A stretch of 15,176 nt of DNA from Methanobacteriota archaeon. Lineage in GTDB: Archaea; Altiarchaeota; Altiarchaeia; IMC4; QMZM01. The stretch is from contig CAIYYO010000099.1 in NCBI GenBank assembly GCA_903930485.1, positions 1 through 15,176 of the forward strand, written 5' to 3'. The notes under the pieces were generated by a model. That model was not told the origin of the DNA and ran no database searches. It saw only the letters and a list, made by a program, of their open reading frames with translations. Shown here in pieces: positions 7,308 to 13,592 of the stretch (the first letter of the stretch is position 1; every line of letters starts with the position of its first letter). Both the position numbers and the translations under genes were made by a program.

Positions 7308-7322
7308 ATACGTTAAACGTAT
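7308..7322. repeat. Perfect 7-bp inverted repeat, possible operator
   Basis: ATACGTT and AACGTAT are separated by a single A. The repeat lies between the TATA-like box and the Shine-Dalgarno of the histone-fold gene, where the transcription start is expected. That is a typical place for a repressor operator. It is too short and AT-rich for a stable RNA hairpin terminator. Confidence 0.5.
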
Positions 7323-7351
7323 TGTAATCTTTTTTGAGGTGAAACAAAAAA

Positions 7352-7528
7352 ATGGCTGACCTATTGGTTGTGAAGGCCAAGATTAAGGAAGTAAAGGGCT
7401 TAGAAGACATGAACGTTGCAGGAGACTTTGCAGACGAGCTAAGCAAGAAAGTCGAGACCCTGATAAAGGATGCTGCAACAAGAGCCGCCGCAAACGGAAG
7501 GAAAACCGTTCAGGCAAAAGACCTCTAA
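7352..7528 (+). CDS. DUF1931-type histone-fold protein (58 aa)
   Basis: A 58-residue protein, easily missed because of its size. It begins MADLLVVKAKIKEV, continues with MNVAGDFADELSKKVETLI, and ends NGRKTVQAKDL. The GRKTV-A-DL ending is the histone-fold loop and helix 3 signature. The N-terminal VVKAKIKEV and the NVAGDF motif match the DUF1931 histone-fold family, found as single domains in archaea and as double domains in some bacteria. It is therefore probably a small DNA-binding, chromatin-like protein acting as a dimer, though DNA binding by this family is less well shown than for HMf histones. Unlike most genes here it has a good Shine-Dalgarno (gaggtga, 7335-7341, 10 nt before the ATG), suggesting strong leadered expression. 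A T-rich terminator follows at once. Confidence 0.9.
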   Translation: MADLLVVKAKIKEVKGLEDMNVAGDFADELSKKVETLIKDAATRAAANGRKTVQAKDL

Positions 7529-7531
7529 GAT

Positions 7532-7562
7532 ATCCTTTCTATTTTCTATTTTTCTTTTTTAT
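7532..7562 (+). terminator. T-rich terminator after the histone-fold gene
   Basis: Several runs of T (tcctttctattttc, then tatttttctttttt) follow the stop codon by only a few bases. This is the standard form of an archaeal intrinsic terminator. Confidence 0.65.
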
Positions 7563-7590
7563 TTGTGTCCGGAACCGTCTTCTTTCGTGC

Positions 7591-7598
7591 TTTATCAA
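7591..7598 (+). promoter_or_regulatory. TATA-like box of the phosphoesterase gene
   Basis: The sequence tttatcaa is centred 26 nt before the ATG at 7621 and predicts a leaderless transcript. Confidence 0.4.
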
Positions 7599-7620
7599 TC
7601 CTCGGGCGAATATCTTAAGG

Positions 7621-8112
7621 ATGATCGGCATAGTATCCGACACCCACGACAACATTGACGCCATACGCAAGGTAGTCGAATTCTTCAACTCCCAGGAAGT
7701 GTCGCTTGTGCTGCATGCCGGGGATTTCGTCGCTCCTTTCACAGTCAGAGAATTTAAAAACCTGAAGTGCAAGATGCTCGGCGTATACGGCAACAACGAC
7801 GGCGAAAGAAAGGGCCTGGAGATAGCGTATTCCGAGATAGGGGCCGAGATAAAAGAGTTTATCGAGACCGATGTTCAGGGGAAAAAGATTGCTCTATACC
7901 ATGGCACGGTGACAGATTTTCTTAACGCACTGATCGGGAGCGGCGATTATTCCGTTGTTGTCAGGGGACACACCCATGTGCCGGAGATCAAACAGGAAGG
8001 GAAGACCCTCGTCATAAACCCCGGAGAGGGGTGCGGGTATCTGACAGGGAAGAAGACTGTCTGCCTGTTCGACCCTGAAAAGATGGTAGCGACGATACAC
8101 GAACTACTCTGA
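7621..8112 (+). CDS. YfcE/MJ0936-type metallophosphoesterase
   Basis: 163 residues, the usual size for this calcineurin-like family. The two-metal site is complete: D7 and H9 in GIVSDTHDN, D35 in LHAGDFV, N59 in YGNND, H94 in ALYHG, and H117 and H119 in VVRGHTHVPE. The C-terminal NPGE motif is also typical. Family members such as M. jannaschii MJ0936 and E. coli YfcE cleave phosphodiesters in vitro with Mn or Ni; the true cellular substrate is generally unknown. The dUTPase-family gene starts only 19 nt downstream on the same strand, so the two probably form an operon. Together they suggest nucleotide clean-up, but that link is inference. Confidence 0.93.
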   Translation: MIGIVSDTHDNIDAIRKVVEFFNSQEVSLVLHAGDFVAPFTVREFKNLKCKMLGVYGNNDGERKGLEIAYSEIGAEIKEFIETDVQGKKIALYHGTVTDFLNALIGSGDYSVVVRGHTHVPEIKQEGKTLVINPGEGCGYLTGKKTVCLFDPEKMVATIHELL

Positions 8113-8131
8113 TTATATAATAACTAAAAAA

Positions 8132-8620
8132 ATGATACTCGGACGCGAATGCATAGCTGCGCTAGTAAAGGAGAAGAACCTCATCGAATCGTTCGACGAG
8201 AAATCCCTCGGAGGGGCAGGGTACGATCTGAGGGCCGGCAGATTGTACGCGATAAAGGGTCAGTCACATCTCGGGGTCTCGAGCCGAATTCTCCCGTCGG
8301 CCGAAGAGATAACGACTGAAACGGTTCACCTGAAACCCGGCGACTACATCCTCGCAGAAACCGTTGAAAAAGTGAACATGCCGAAAGACCTTATGGCAAG
8401 GATCCTTCCAAGGTCGACGCTCTTTCGGGCCGGGTGCATACTGGTGACGGCGGTGGTCGATCCCGGTTATTACGGCACGTTGACTATGGGCCTTAAGAAC
8501 CTGTCCGATTCCGGCTTCACGCTGGAGAAAGGATCGAGAATTGGGCAGATAGTCTTTGAAGAAGTCAGCGGCGGAACGACTCTTTACAACGGCAGATACC
8601 AAGGCGGTAAAGTTGTATGA
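8132..8620 (+). CDS. dUTPase / dCTP deaminase superfamily protein, probably dUTPase
   Basis: 162 residues. It keeps the nucleotide-binding frame of the trimeric superfamily: GAGYDLRAG (28-36), LPRSTLFRAG (92-101), TAVVDPGYYG (106-115), KGSRIGQIVF (133-142) and a C-terminal YNGRYQGG. dUTPases turn dUTP into dUMP and pyrophosphate; Dcd enzymes deaminate dCTP. The Dcd catalytic glutamate (in LEF of E. coli Dcd, E138) aligns with the MGL at 119-121 and is absent here, while D110 and Y113 in DPGYYG fit a dUTPase. Overall it resembles the archaeal single-domain dUTPases known from Thermococcales. So dUTP hydrolysis is favoured, although automatic annotation will often say dCTP deaminase. A TATA-like string at 8114-8122 is too close to the ATG to be its promoter. 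Confidence 0.85.
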   Translation: MILGRECIAALVKEKNLIESFDEKSLGGAGYDLRAGRLYAIKGQSHLGVSSRILPSAEEITTETVHLKPGDYILAETVEKVNMPKDLMARILPRSTLFRAGCILVTAVVDPGYYGTLTMGLKNLSDSGFTLEKGSRIGQIVFEEVSGGTTLYNGRYQGGKVV

Positions 8621-8679
8621 CGGATGGGTGAGGAACCTGATTTATAAGGGACAAAAGGAGAATAGGAAAAAACAGCATC

Positions 8680-8691
8680 TATTTATATTTG
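8680..8691 (+). promoter_or_regulatory. TATA-like box of the lipoprotein gene
   Basis: The sequence tatttatatttg is centred 26 nt before a GTG at 8712 and 38 nt before the ATG at 8724. The start would therefore be either leaderless at GTG or after a 12-nt leader at ATG. Confidence 0.5.
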
Positions 8692-8723
8692 TTTGGACCC
8701 AGAATTAAACAGTGGGGATAAAA

Positions 8724-9197
8724 ATGGAATACAAGAAAATATTATTATGCGTCTTGGTATTGTCTGTAGCATTGTTAGCCGGGTGCACCGGCGAAAGCAT
8801 CGTCTGCAAAACGCCTTACATCCGCGTAGGCAGTTCGTGCTGTCTGGACAGGAACGACAACGGCTTATGTGATACTGATGAGACGACCACCACTTCTTCG
8901 ACGACGACAACGATGTCAACCTCGACAACGACGACCATGCCGACAACGACGAGTAGCACGACGACTACCTCGACCACTACGACAAGTTCTACTACTACGA
9001 CGAATCCATCTAAATGCGGCCAGAAATACTGTGTCCAGATATATACTACTGGGGAATGCGGGCGCTACAGCACGATAATCCAGGAATGCATCGATAGCAA
9101 GACGATCAGGGACTGCGACACGGGGGAGAAGCACAAATGCGGGAACGGGTCCAGTTGCATAACCGATGAATACGGCTCCCACTGCACACTGACTTGA
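8724..9197 (+). CDS. Secreted Thr-rich, Cys-rich putative lipoprotein
   Basis: 157 residues from ATG 8724. A signal peptide (MEYKKILLCVLVLSVALLAGC) ends in a lipobox, LLAGC, with C21 as the likely lipid-anchored cysteine. A small N-terminal module, CKTPYIRVGSSCCLDRNDNG (28-47), then LCDTDE, follows. The CCLDxNxNxxCDxDE motif is a recurrent short element I recall in surface proteins of several archaeal groups; its Asp/Asn spacing suggests calcium binding. Residues 54-93 are almost only Thr and Ser, a mucin-like stalk likely O-glycosylated. The C-terminal 60 residues hold eight Cys (98, 103, 112, 122, 131, 139, 145, 154), probably four disulfides in a small extracellular domain of unknown function. 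A GTG at 8712 would add four residues. It appears to be a single gene. Confidence 0.85.
   Translation: MEYKKILLCVLVLSVALLAGCTGESIVCKTPYIRVGSSCCLDRNDNGLCDTDETTTTSSTTTTMSTSTTTTMPTTTSSTTTTSTTTTSSTTTTNPSKCGQKYCVQIYTTGECGRYSTIIQECIDSKTIRDCDTGEKHKCGNGSSCITDEYGSHCTLT
8881..9003 (+). repeat. Low-complexity ACN triplet tract
   Basis: About 40 codons of mixed ACG, ACA, ACC and ACT with some AGT/TCG encode the Thr/Ser stalk of the lipoprotein. Codon mixing means it is not a clean tandem repeat, but its length could vary between strains. Confidence 0.7.
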
Positions 9198-9210
9198 GGT
9201 CTGCAGCTTC

Positions 9211-9233
9211 ATATCTTTTTTCCCAGTATTTTT
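9211..9233 (+). terminator. T-rich terminator after the lipoprotein gene
   Basis: The runs atatctttttt and tattttt follow the stop by 14 nt. The same stretch contains the only TATA-like candidate (atatctt, 9211-9217) for the next gene, so terminator and promoter may overlap. Confidence 0.45.
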
Positions 9234-9238
9234 CCTAA

Positions 9239-10117
9239 ATGAAAAAGGACGTATCCTGCCTGCTGGCTTTGCTTGAAAAGGCTGTGGAGAAGGCGTGCGA
9301 GAAAAAAGTCGGAGCAGTGTTCTCCTCGGGAATAGATTCCACAGTTATAAGTGTTCTAGCCTCTAAATATTCCGATGAAACGGCTTACTCTGTGGGGACA
9401 AAAGATTCCGAAGACCTTAAATACGTCCGGAAAGCGATGCAGGACCTGCCTTTCAACATAACGGTTTTGGAAGTAAGCGACGAGGACGTAGAAGAGATCC
9501 TACCCAGTCTCGTAAAGGTTGTCGGAAATCCGGATTCTTTGAAGGTCAGCGTGGGAGTGCCTTTGTATTTTGCGGCGATGGAAGCGGAGAAGGACGGCCT
9601 AGGCGTCATGTTGTCCGGTCAGGGGGGAGATGAGCTTTTCGGAGGATACAACAGATATCTGAAGCTTGCAGCCGCCGGAGCGGAAAGCCTGCGGACGGCG
9701 ATGCAGAAAGACGTCGACAGCGCCTATATAGATAACCTTGACCGCGACATCGCAATATGCGGGCATTTTGGGATAGATCTTCGGTTTCCTTACATGGATG
9801 AGGCGTTCGGTAAATATGCTTCAGGCCTGCCGACGGATTTCAAGGTCCATGAGCTGAAAGAAGGCGAGGAAGAGATCTTCTCGTGCGTCGACGAATACGA
9901 GGGGAAGAGATTCATACGGAAATACCTGCTCAGGCATCTGGCTGCGGAAGCCGGCGTGCCTAAATATATCCTCAACAGGAAAAAGAAGGCCGCTCAATAC
10001 GGTTCAGGTTCAGAGAAAGCTGTCATGCGTCTTGCAAGGAAAAACGGTTTCAAGGACAAGGCGACTCAGGCAGGCAGGGCTGATTTTGTCAGGATGTATC
10101 TGGAGACGCTTCTATAG
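9239..10117 (+). CDS. Asparagine-synthetase-like PP-loop ATPase without a glutaminase domain
   Basis: 292 residues. Class II asparagine synthetases adenylate aspartate and take ammonia from an N-terminal glutaminase; here only the synthetase half exists. The PP-loop is FSSGIDST (28-35). LSGQGGDELFGGYNRY (125-140) is the second ATP/substrate motif. LRFPYMDEAF and the later RKYLLR and NRKKKAAQYGSG are also typical of AsnB C-terminal domains. The protein begins directly with a helix before the PP-loop (MKKDVSCLLALLEKAVEKA), so no Cys nucleophile domain was lost at the start. Stand-alone proteins of this type occur in archaea; they may use free ammonia or act on another carboxylate, and the substrate is not shown by the sequence. 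Its TAG lies in a palindrome shared with the stop of the convergent Dph2 fragment. Confidence 0.9.
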   Translation: MKKDVSCLLALLEKAVEKACEKKVGAVFSSGIDSTVISVLASKYSDETAYSVGTKDSEDLKYVRKAMQDLPFNITVLEVSDEDVEEILPSLVKVVGNPDSLKVSVGVPLYFAAMEAEKDGLGVMLSGQGGDELFGGYNRYLKLAAAGAESLRTAMQKDVDSAYIDNLDRDIAICGHFGIDLRFPYMDEAFGKYASGLPTDFKVHELKEGEEEIFSCVDEYEGKRFIRKYLLRHLAAEAGVPKYILNRKKKAAQYGSGSEKAVMRLARKNGFKDKATQAGRADFVRMYLETLL

Positions 10118-10408
10118 TTTCGGCTTCATCCTCGTGTGGCCGTAGTGGACCATCATGTCCAGGCTGAGGCATTCGGCGTCGGTTTCTTTAGAATCGCATG
10201 CTCCATACACGGGATCGGTGAATATCACGGTCACGGCGCCGGTCTTATCCTCTATCTCTGCCGCGACCTCTACGGCGTGGATCTTCAGGCCTTCCGGGAA
10301 CTCCAGGCCGACGTATTTGGCTTTGCTCTTTTTGATCTCTTTTACGATCCGTTCCGTCTCGTAATCGTATCCCCCTTCGGTAGTTTCTTTTTTATTCGGT
10401 TTCGTCAT
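10112..10408 (-). CDS. dph2: Truncated Dph2 (2-(3-amino-3-carboxypropyl)histidine synthase), N-terminal domain only
   Basis: 98 residues that match only the first of the three Dph2 domains. Dph2 starts diphthamide synthesis on the histidine of translation factor aEF2, using a 4Fe-4S cluster and SAM. The first-domain motifs are clear: YDYETERIVKEI (14-25), VGLEFPEGLK (33-42), the first cluster cysteine C71 in DPVYGACD, and MVHYGHTRM (86-94). Archaeal Dph2 is about 330-340 residues; the two domains carrying the other cluster cysteines are absent. The frame ends MKPKL-stop, inside the tail of the convergent asparagine-synthetase-like gene. The start overlaps the aIF5B 3' end by 17 nt, so it was probably part of that transcript. 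It is either a pseudogene left by a deletion or rearrangement, or a split gene whose other part lies elsewhere. The frame itself is undamaged. Confidence 0.82.
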   Translation of the reverse strand: MTKPNKKETTEGGYDYETERIVKEIKKSKAKYVGLEFPEGLKIHAVEVAAEIEDKTGAVTVIFTDPVYGACDSKETDAECLSLDMMVHYGHTRMKPKL

Positions 10409-12146
10409 CCCTGGCAGCCCTCTTAAGGTCCCTCATCTCTTTCAGGACCTGTTTTTCCTCGTCGGTCAATTCTTCCTTGTTCGTCTGAGCCATGTCTTCG
10501 GTGGTTATGTGGACGTATGCGACGTCTCCCTCGTTTATCTGTCTGCCAATCGTCACGTTCTCTATCGATATCGCGACCTTGTCCGGGGCTTTCGCGCTCT
10601 TTACGTTCTCTTTTTCCTTCTGCATCTCCTTGATCCTCCCAACCATTTTGCCGTCCTTCTTCATAAGCCTGGAACCGGTGTGCAGAGTCCCTGCGAGGAT
10701 CTCTACTCCGACGATGGCCGGCTTGCTCTGCCGGAAGACGCACTTGGGCAGGAGGCGTATCTTCGCCGGGGTCGCTACCTTTCCTTCCTTCTCGCTCCTC
10801 TCCTTCTCTTTGTCTTTCTTGACCCAGTCCTCGTAGTCTTCGATGAGCTTGTAGACAATCTTGCTTTCGAATATCTTGACCCGTCTGTTTTCCGCCAGTG
10901 TTTTGGCTTCTTTCAGGACTTCGGTGTTGAAGGCGACGATGACGCCCATGTATTTGTCCTGCTCGCTGACCGCAGACGCCTCTATCACGTCGGTATTTGA
11001 GACTTTGCCTATCGCGGCCTTCCTTATCGGGATCTTTTTGTCGCTGTATAGCTTGACCAACGCCTCAAGTGAGCCGATGGTATCGGTTTTTATTGTTATG
11101 CCCAGGTTGTCGGTGTGGATCTCTACGTTCTCTATCTCTTTCCTGACTTCCTCGACCATCTCGGGCCCTCCAACATATAGCGGGGCGCCGGCAAGCGCTT
11201 TCTCGAGATTCGGGGCTGCTATCTTCACGCCGGCGGCCGCGTAGACCGTGTTGACGCTCTGGAATTTTTCCCTCGGGTCCCTCATCTCGTCAAGAGGCTT
11301 GGGTCTTAGGAGGGCTTTTATTTTCGTAACGATGGGATTATCCTTGGCGCCTACGACTATGGAATCGTTCTTCCTGATGACTCCGTCATAGATGATGACG
11401 TCGATAGTCGTCCCCAGGCCGGTTTCTCCCTTTACCTCGAGGATGGTTCCCTTCGCGGGCGTGTTGATTTCCACCGAGAGCTGGTCGCCGAGGTACTGCT
11501 GGGCTAGGCCGATGAGTATCATCAAGAGTTCCGGGATCCCTTCGCCGGTCTTGGCAGAGACTGGGACTATAGCTATCTCTTTTGTGAAGTCGCGCATCTG
11601 GGTGTAAAGCTGGGAGTCGAATTTCTGATCCGATATCTGGCCCATCAGGGTATAAAGCTTTTTGTAGAATTCCTCCTTGGCTCTCTCTTGCTGGTCGTCG
11701 GGCTTAGTCTTGTATTTCCACCCGCTTATCGCGTCAACCTTGTTCGCGGCGACGACAAAGGGCGTCCGGTACTGCTTTAGGATCTGTATTGACTCTATTG
11801 ACTGGGGCATCAGGCCCTCGTTTATGTCGATGACGAGGATCGCAAGATCGGACACGCTTCCGCCTCTTTTCCGCAGGTTCGTGAAAGCTTCGTGCCCAGG
11901 AGTGTCGATGAACAGGAGCCCGCGCAGCGATATCTTGGCGCTCATTGAGTTGAGGAGCGGGCCGCATATCCTTTTCACAGCATCGTAAGGAACGTCGGTC
12001 GCCCCGATGTGCTGGGTGATCCCTCCCGCCTCCCTTGATGCGACTGAGGTATTCCTTATCCAGTCCAGGAGGCTGGTCTTCCCGTGGTCCACGTGGCCGA
12101 GCACTGAGATGATCGGCTCCCGCGTGTGTTTAGGCTCCTCAGTCAT
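10392..12146 (-). CDS. infB: Translation initiation factor aIF5B (IF-2 homologue)
   Basis: 584 residues, the usual archaeal length. This GTPase helps join ribosomal subunits and place initiator tRNA. The GTPase motifs are G1 GHVDHGKTS (17-25), G2 GGITQHIGA (41-49), G3 DTPGHEAF (81-88) and G4 NKVD (135-138). The beta-barrel and C-terminal domains follow. GGITQHIGATDVP is the archaeal/eukaryotic form, not bacterial IF2. The ATG at 12146 was chosen because MTEEPKHTREPIISVLGHVD is the family start. An upstream in-frame ATG at 12239 would add 31 residues that overlap the RNase HIII end and look like non-coding translation. It lies after RNase HIII on the same strand with a 49-nt gap holding its own TATA-like box; the Dph2 fragment overlaps its end. 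Confidence 0.97.
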   Translation of the reverse strand: MTEEPKHTREPIISVLGHVDHGKTSLLDWIRNTSVASREAGGITQHIGATDVPYDAVKRICGPLLNSMSAKISLRGLLFIDTPGHEAFTNLRKRGGSVSDLAILVIDINEGLMPQSIESIQILKQYRTPFVVAANKVDAISGWKYKTKPDDQQERAKEEFYKKLYTLMGQISDQKFDSQLYTQMRDFTKEIAIVPVSAKTGEGIPELLMILIGLAQQYLGDQLSVEINTPAKGTILEVKGETGLGTTIDVIIYDGVIRKNDSIVVGAKDNPIVTKIKALLRPKPLDEMRDPREKFQSVNTVYAAAGVKIAAPNLEKALAGAPLYVGGPEMVEEVRKEIENVEIHTDNLGITIKTDTIGSLEALVKLYSDKKIPIRKAAIGKVSNTDVIEASAVSEQDKYMGVIVAFNTEVLKEAKTLAENRRVKIFESKIVYKLIEDYEDWVKKDKEKERSEKEGKVATPAKIRLLPKCVFRQSKPAIVGVEILAGTLHTGSRLMKKDGKMVGRIKEMQKEKENVKSAKAPDKVAISIENVTIGRQINEGDVAYVHITTEDMAQTNKEELTDEEKQVLKEMRDLKRAARDDETE

Positions 12147-12167
12147 AGTGTATCTCTTTTGGATTAC

Positions 12168-12178
12168 AGATTTAAGAG
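12168..12178 (-). promoter_or_regulatory. TATA-like box of aIF5B
   Basis: On the minus strand, ctcttaaatct is centred about 27 nt before the ATG at 12146, giving a leaderless start independent of the TBP-RNase HIII transcript. Confidence 0.45.
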
Positions 12179-12195
12179 ATTGCCAGTATTTCTTT

Positions 12196-13035
12196 TCAGA
12201 GCCCACCGCGCACGTTCCTGAAATGCAGCTTCCCGACAAACGGGAGGACGTCTTCCGGGACGTCCGCAGGCGTTGCCTTTCGCAGATCGATTCCGTATTC
12301 GTCGCTCAACCGGTCCACTTCTTTTTCGAAGCAGTACTTGGCGATTATGCTCGCGGCCGCGACGGGAGTCTCGGACTCGGCCCTGCTCTTCTGGATTATG
12401 AGGTGCCTCTCTTTCTCGACGTCCTTCAGCAGCGCCTCTGTCTTTTTGTAGTCGAACTGGTCGATGACTATCTTGACCTTGCCGTAATTCAGCTTCGCAA
12501 GGACGGTTTTTATCAGTTCTGTATGCGATTCGGCCAGGAGGTCGTTCAGGGTCTTTCCTTTGCTTCGCAGCTCTGCGTAACGCTTGTTGTATCTATCCGG
12601 GGAAAGAATCAAGACCTCCTTACAGTAATCTGAATCAAATAATCTTTTCCCGATGCTTTCGAGCATCTTCCTGCCAAGCTTTTTGCTGTCCCTCGCGCCG
12701 GTTTGCCTGACACTGGCCGCCTGCCCGGGCTCAAGCGCGATGCATGCGACGACAAGCGGGCCGAACCATTCGCCTTTGCCCGTTTCGTCCGTGCCGATCA
12801 CGTAATCGAACCCTTCCTCGGCCTTCACGGCTTCGCCTATTAGCTGCTTTAGGACGTCGCCTTCCCTGTATACGACTTTTCCGGTTTTGTAGCCGATCAC
12901 GAATATGGAATTCACCGGGTCGTCGAACCTGTAGGATTCATGTTCGCTTTTGACAGCGATCTCTTTGAACCGGTGTTTTTTCAGGGCTTTATGTAGGTCC
13001 TCTGATTCGTTTACGTCAAGAACGATGGATTTCAT
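12196..13035 (-). CDS. rnhC: Ribonuclease HIII with TBP-like N-terminal domain
   Basis: 279 residues. It cuts the RNA strand of RNA/DNA hybrids, such as R-loops. It is type HIII, not HII, because it has a long N-terminal TBP-like substrate-binding domain (1-70, with KTGKVVYREGD at 51-60) and the signature GTDETGKGEWFGPLVVA (81-97). Acidic active-site residues are D83 and E84, D192 in VIDQF, and E220 in RAESETPVAAASIIAK; the HIII-type AES replaces the aspartate of HII. ARDSKKL (114-120) is also typical. RNase HIII is mainly bacterial and rare in archaea, which usually have HII. The gene starts 5 nt after the TBP stop. An AGGAG abuts the ATG with no spacing, so translation probably depends on coupling to TBP. 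Confidence 0.93.
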   Translation of the reverse strand: MKSIVLDVNESEDLHKALKKHRFKEIAVKSEHESYRFDDPVNSIFVIGYKTGKVVYREGDVLKQLIGEAVKAEEGFDYVIGTDETGKGEWFGPLVVACIALEPGQAASVRQTGARDSKKLGRKMLESIGKRLFDSDYCKEVLILSPDRYNKRYAELRSKGKTLNDLLAESHTELIKTVLAKLNYGKVKIVIDQFDYKKTEALLKDVEKERHLIIQKSRAESETPVAAASIIAKYCFEKEVDRLSDEYGIDLRKATPADVPEDVLPFVGKLHFRNVRGGL

Positions 13036-13040
13036 CTCCT

Positions 13041-13592
13041 TTAGTACCTTACCTGTTCAACGACTTTTTCAAGCACGATGTTCGCATCTTCATGACTCTT
13101 AACGTCCCCGACAAGGACCTTTCCTGATTTGAACAGCATGGCTGTGGCCTTGCTATCGTGGAGAGGGTAAGAAAGGAACACCGCCGGAAACCTTTCCGGA
13201 TCGTATGCGGCGTTCGCTCCCGACGAAACCTTTTCGAGGTCGATATCCAGGTCCGGCAGATAATCTTTTACGTTCCCTGTCGCGAGCACGTTCTGTATCT
13301 CTATCTCGGTGTCCGGCCTGATGTCTATCCGGGCGCCGATCTCCTTCAGCTTCTTTTTCAGGTTCCAGAACGAGGATTCGATCTCCTTCAAGTCTTTCGC
13401 TCCGGACAGTATGACTTCGCCGGTCTGGAATATCATCATCTTCACGTTCAGCTTCGGGTGGCTGTAAACGTATGCCTGCAGGTGTTTGGTCTCGGTTATT
13501 CCTTTCTCTCGAGCAACCCTTTCATCAAAGCAGATATTCTGCTTGAAGTCTATCCGGCATACTATGTTCTCTATCCTGGATTTTACTTTCAT
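13041..13592 (-). CDS. tbp: TATA-box-binding protein (TBP)
   Basis: 183 residues forming the two-repeat TBP saddle, the general transcription factor that binds archaeal TATA boxes and recruits TFB. The first repeat starts IENIVCRIDF (7-16) and ends MMIFQTGEVILSGAKD (52-67). The second starts IEIQNVLATGNV (97-108), continues AYDPERFPAVFLSY (129-142) and ends AMLFKSGKVLVGDVKS (151-166). N9 and N101, the paired minor-groove asparagines, are present. Of the four DNA-kinking phenylalanines three are visible (F55, F135, F154); the position of the fourth in repeat 1 seems to be L38 in KHLQAYV. It is thus a divergent but apparently functional TBP. It is the first gene of a minus-strand cluster with RNase HIII. 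An AT-rich stretch at 13605-13620 may be its own TATA box. Confidence 0.95.
   Translation of the reverse strand: MKVKSRIENIVCRIDFKQNICFDERVAREKGITETKHLQAYVYSHPKLNVKMMIFQTGEVILSGAKDLKEIESSFWNLKKKLKEIGARIDIRPDTEIEIQNVLATGNVKDYLPDLDIDLEKVSSGANAAYDPERFPAVFLSYPLHDSKATAMLFKSGKVLVGDVKSHEDANIVLEKVVEQVRY

Noticed and set aside
8114..8122. TATA box (tatataata) for the dUTPase-like gene
   Set aside because: Only about 14 nt before the ATG, so transcription would begin inside the gene; co-transcription with the phosphoesterase is likelier.
8881..9003. CRISPR array or minisatellite
   Set aside because: It is an in-frame Thr/Ser codon tract with mixed codons and no repeat-spacer regularity.
10509..11000. 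Plus-strand frame of 163 codons inside aIF5B
   Set aside because: It lies fully inside the conserved C-terminal half of aIF5B and its product has no recognisable motif.
12147..12239. N-terminal extension of aIF5B beginning at 12239
   Set aside because: It would overlap the RNase HIII end, the residues match no aIF5B N-terminus, and a TATA-like box sits right before the ATG at 12146.
12007..12633. Plus-strand frame of 208 codons across the aIF5B/RNase HIII junction
   Set aside because: Both minus-strand genes are well-supported families; the plus frame is their shadow.
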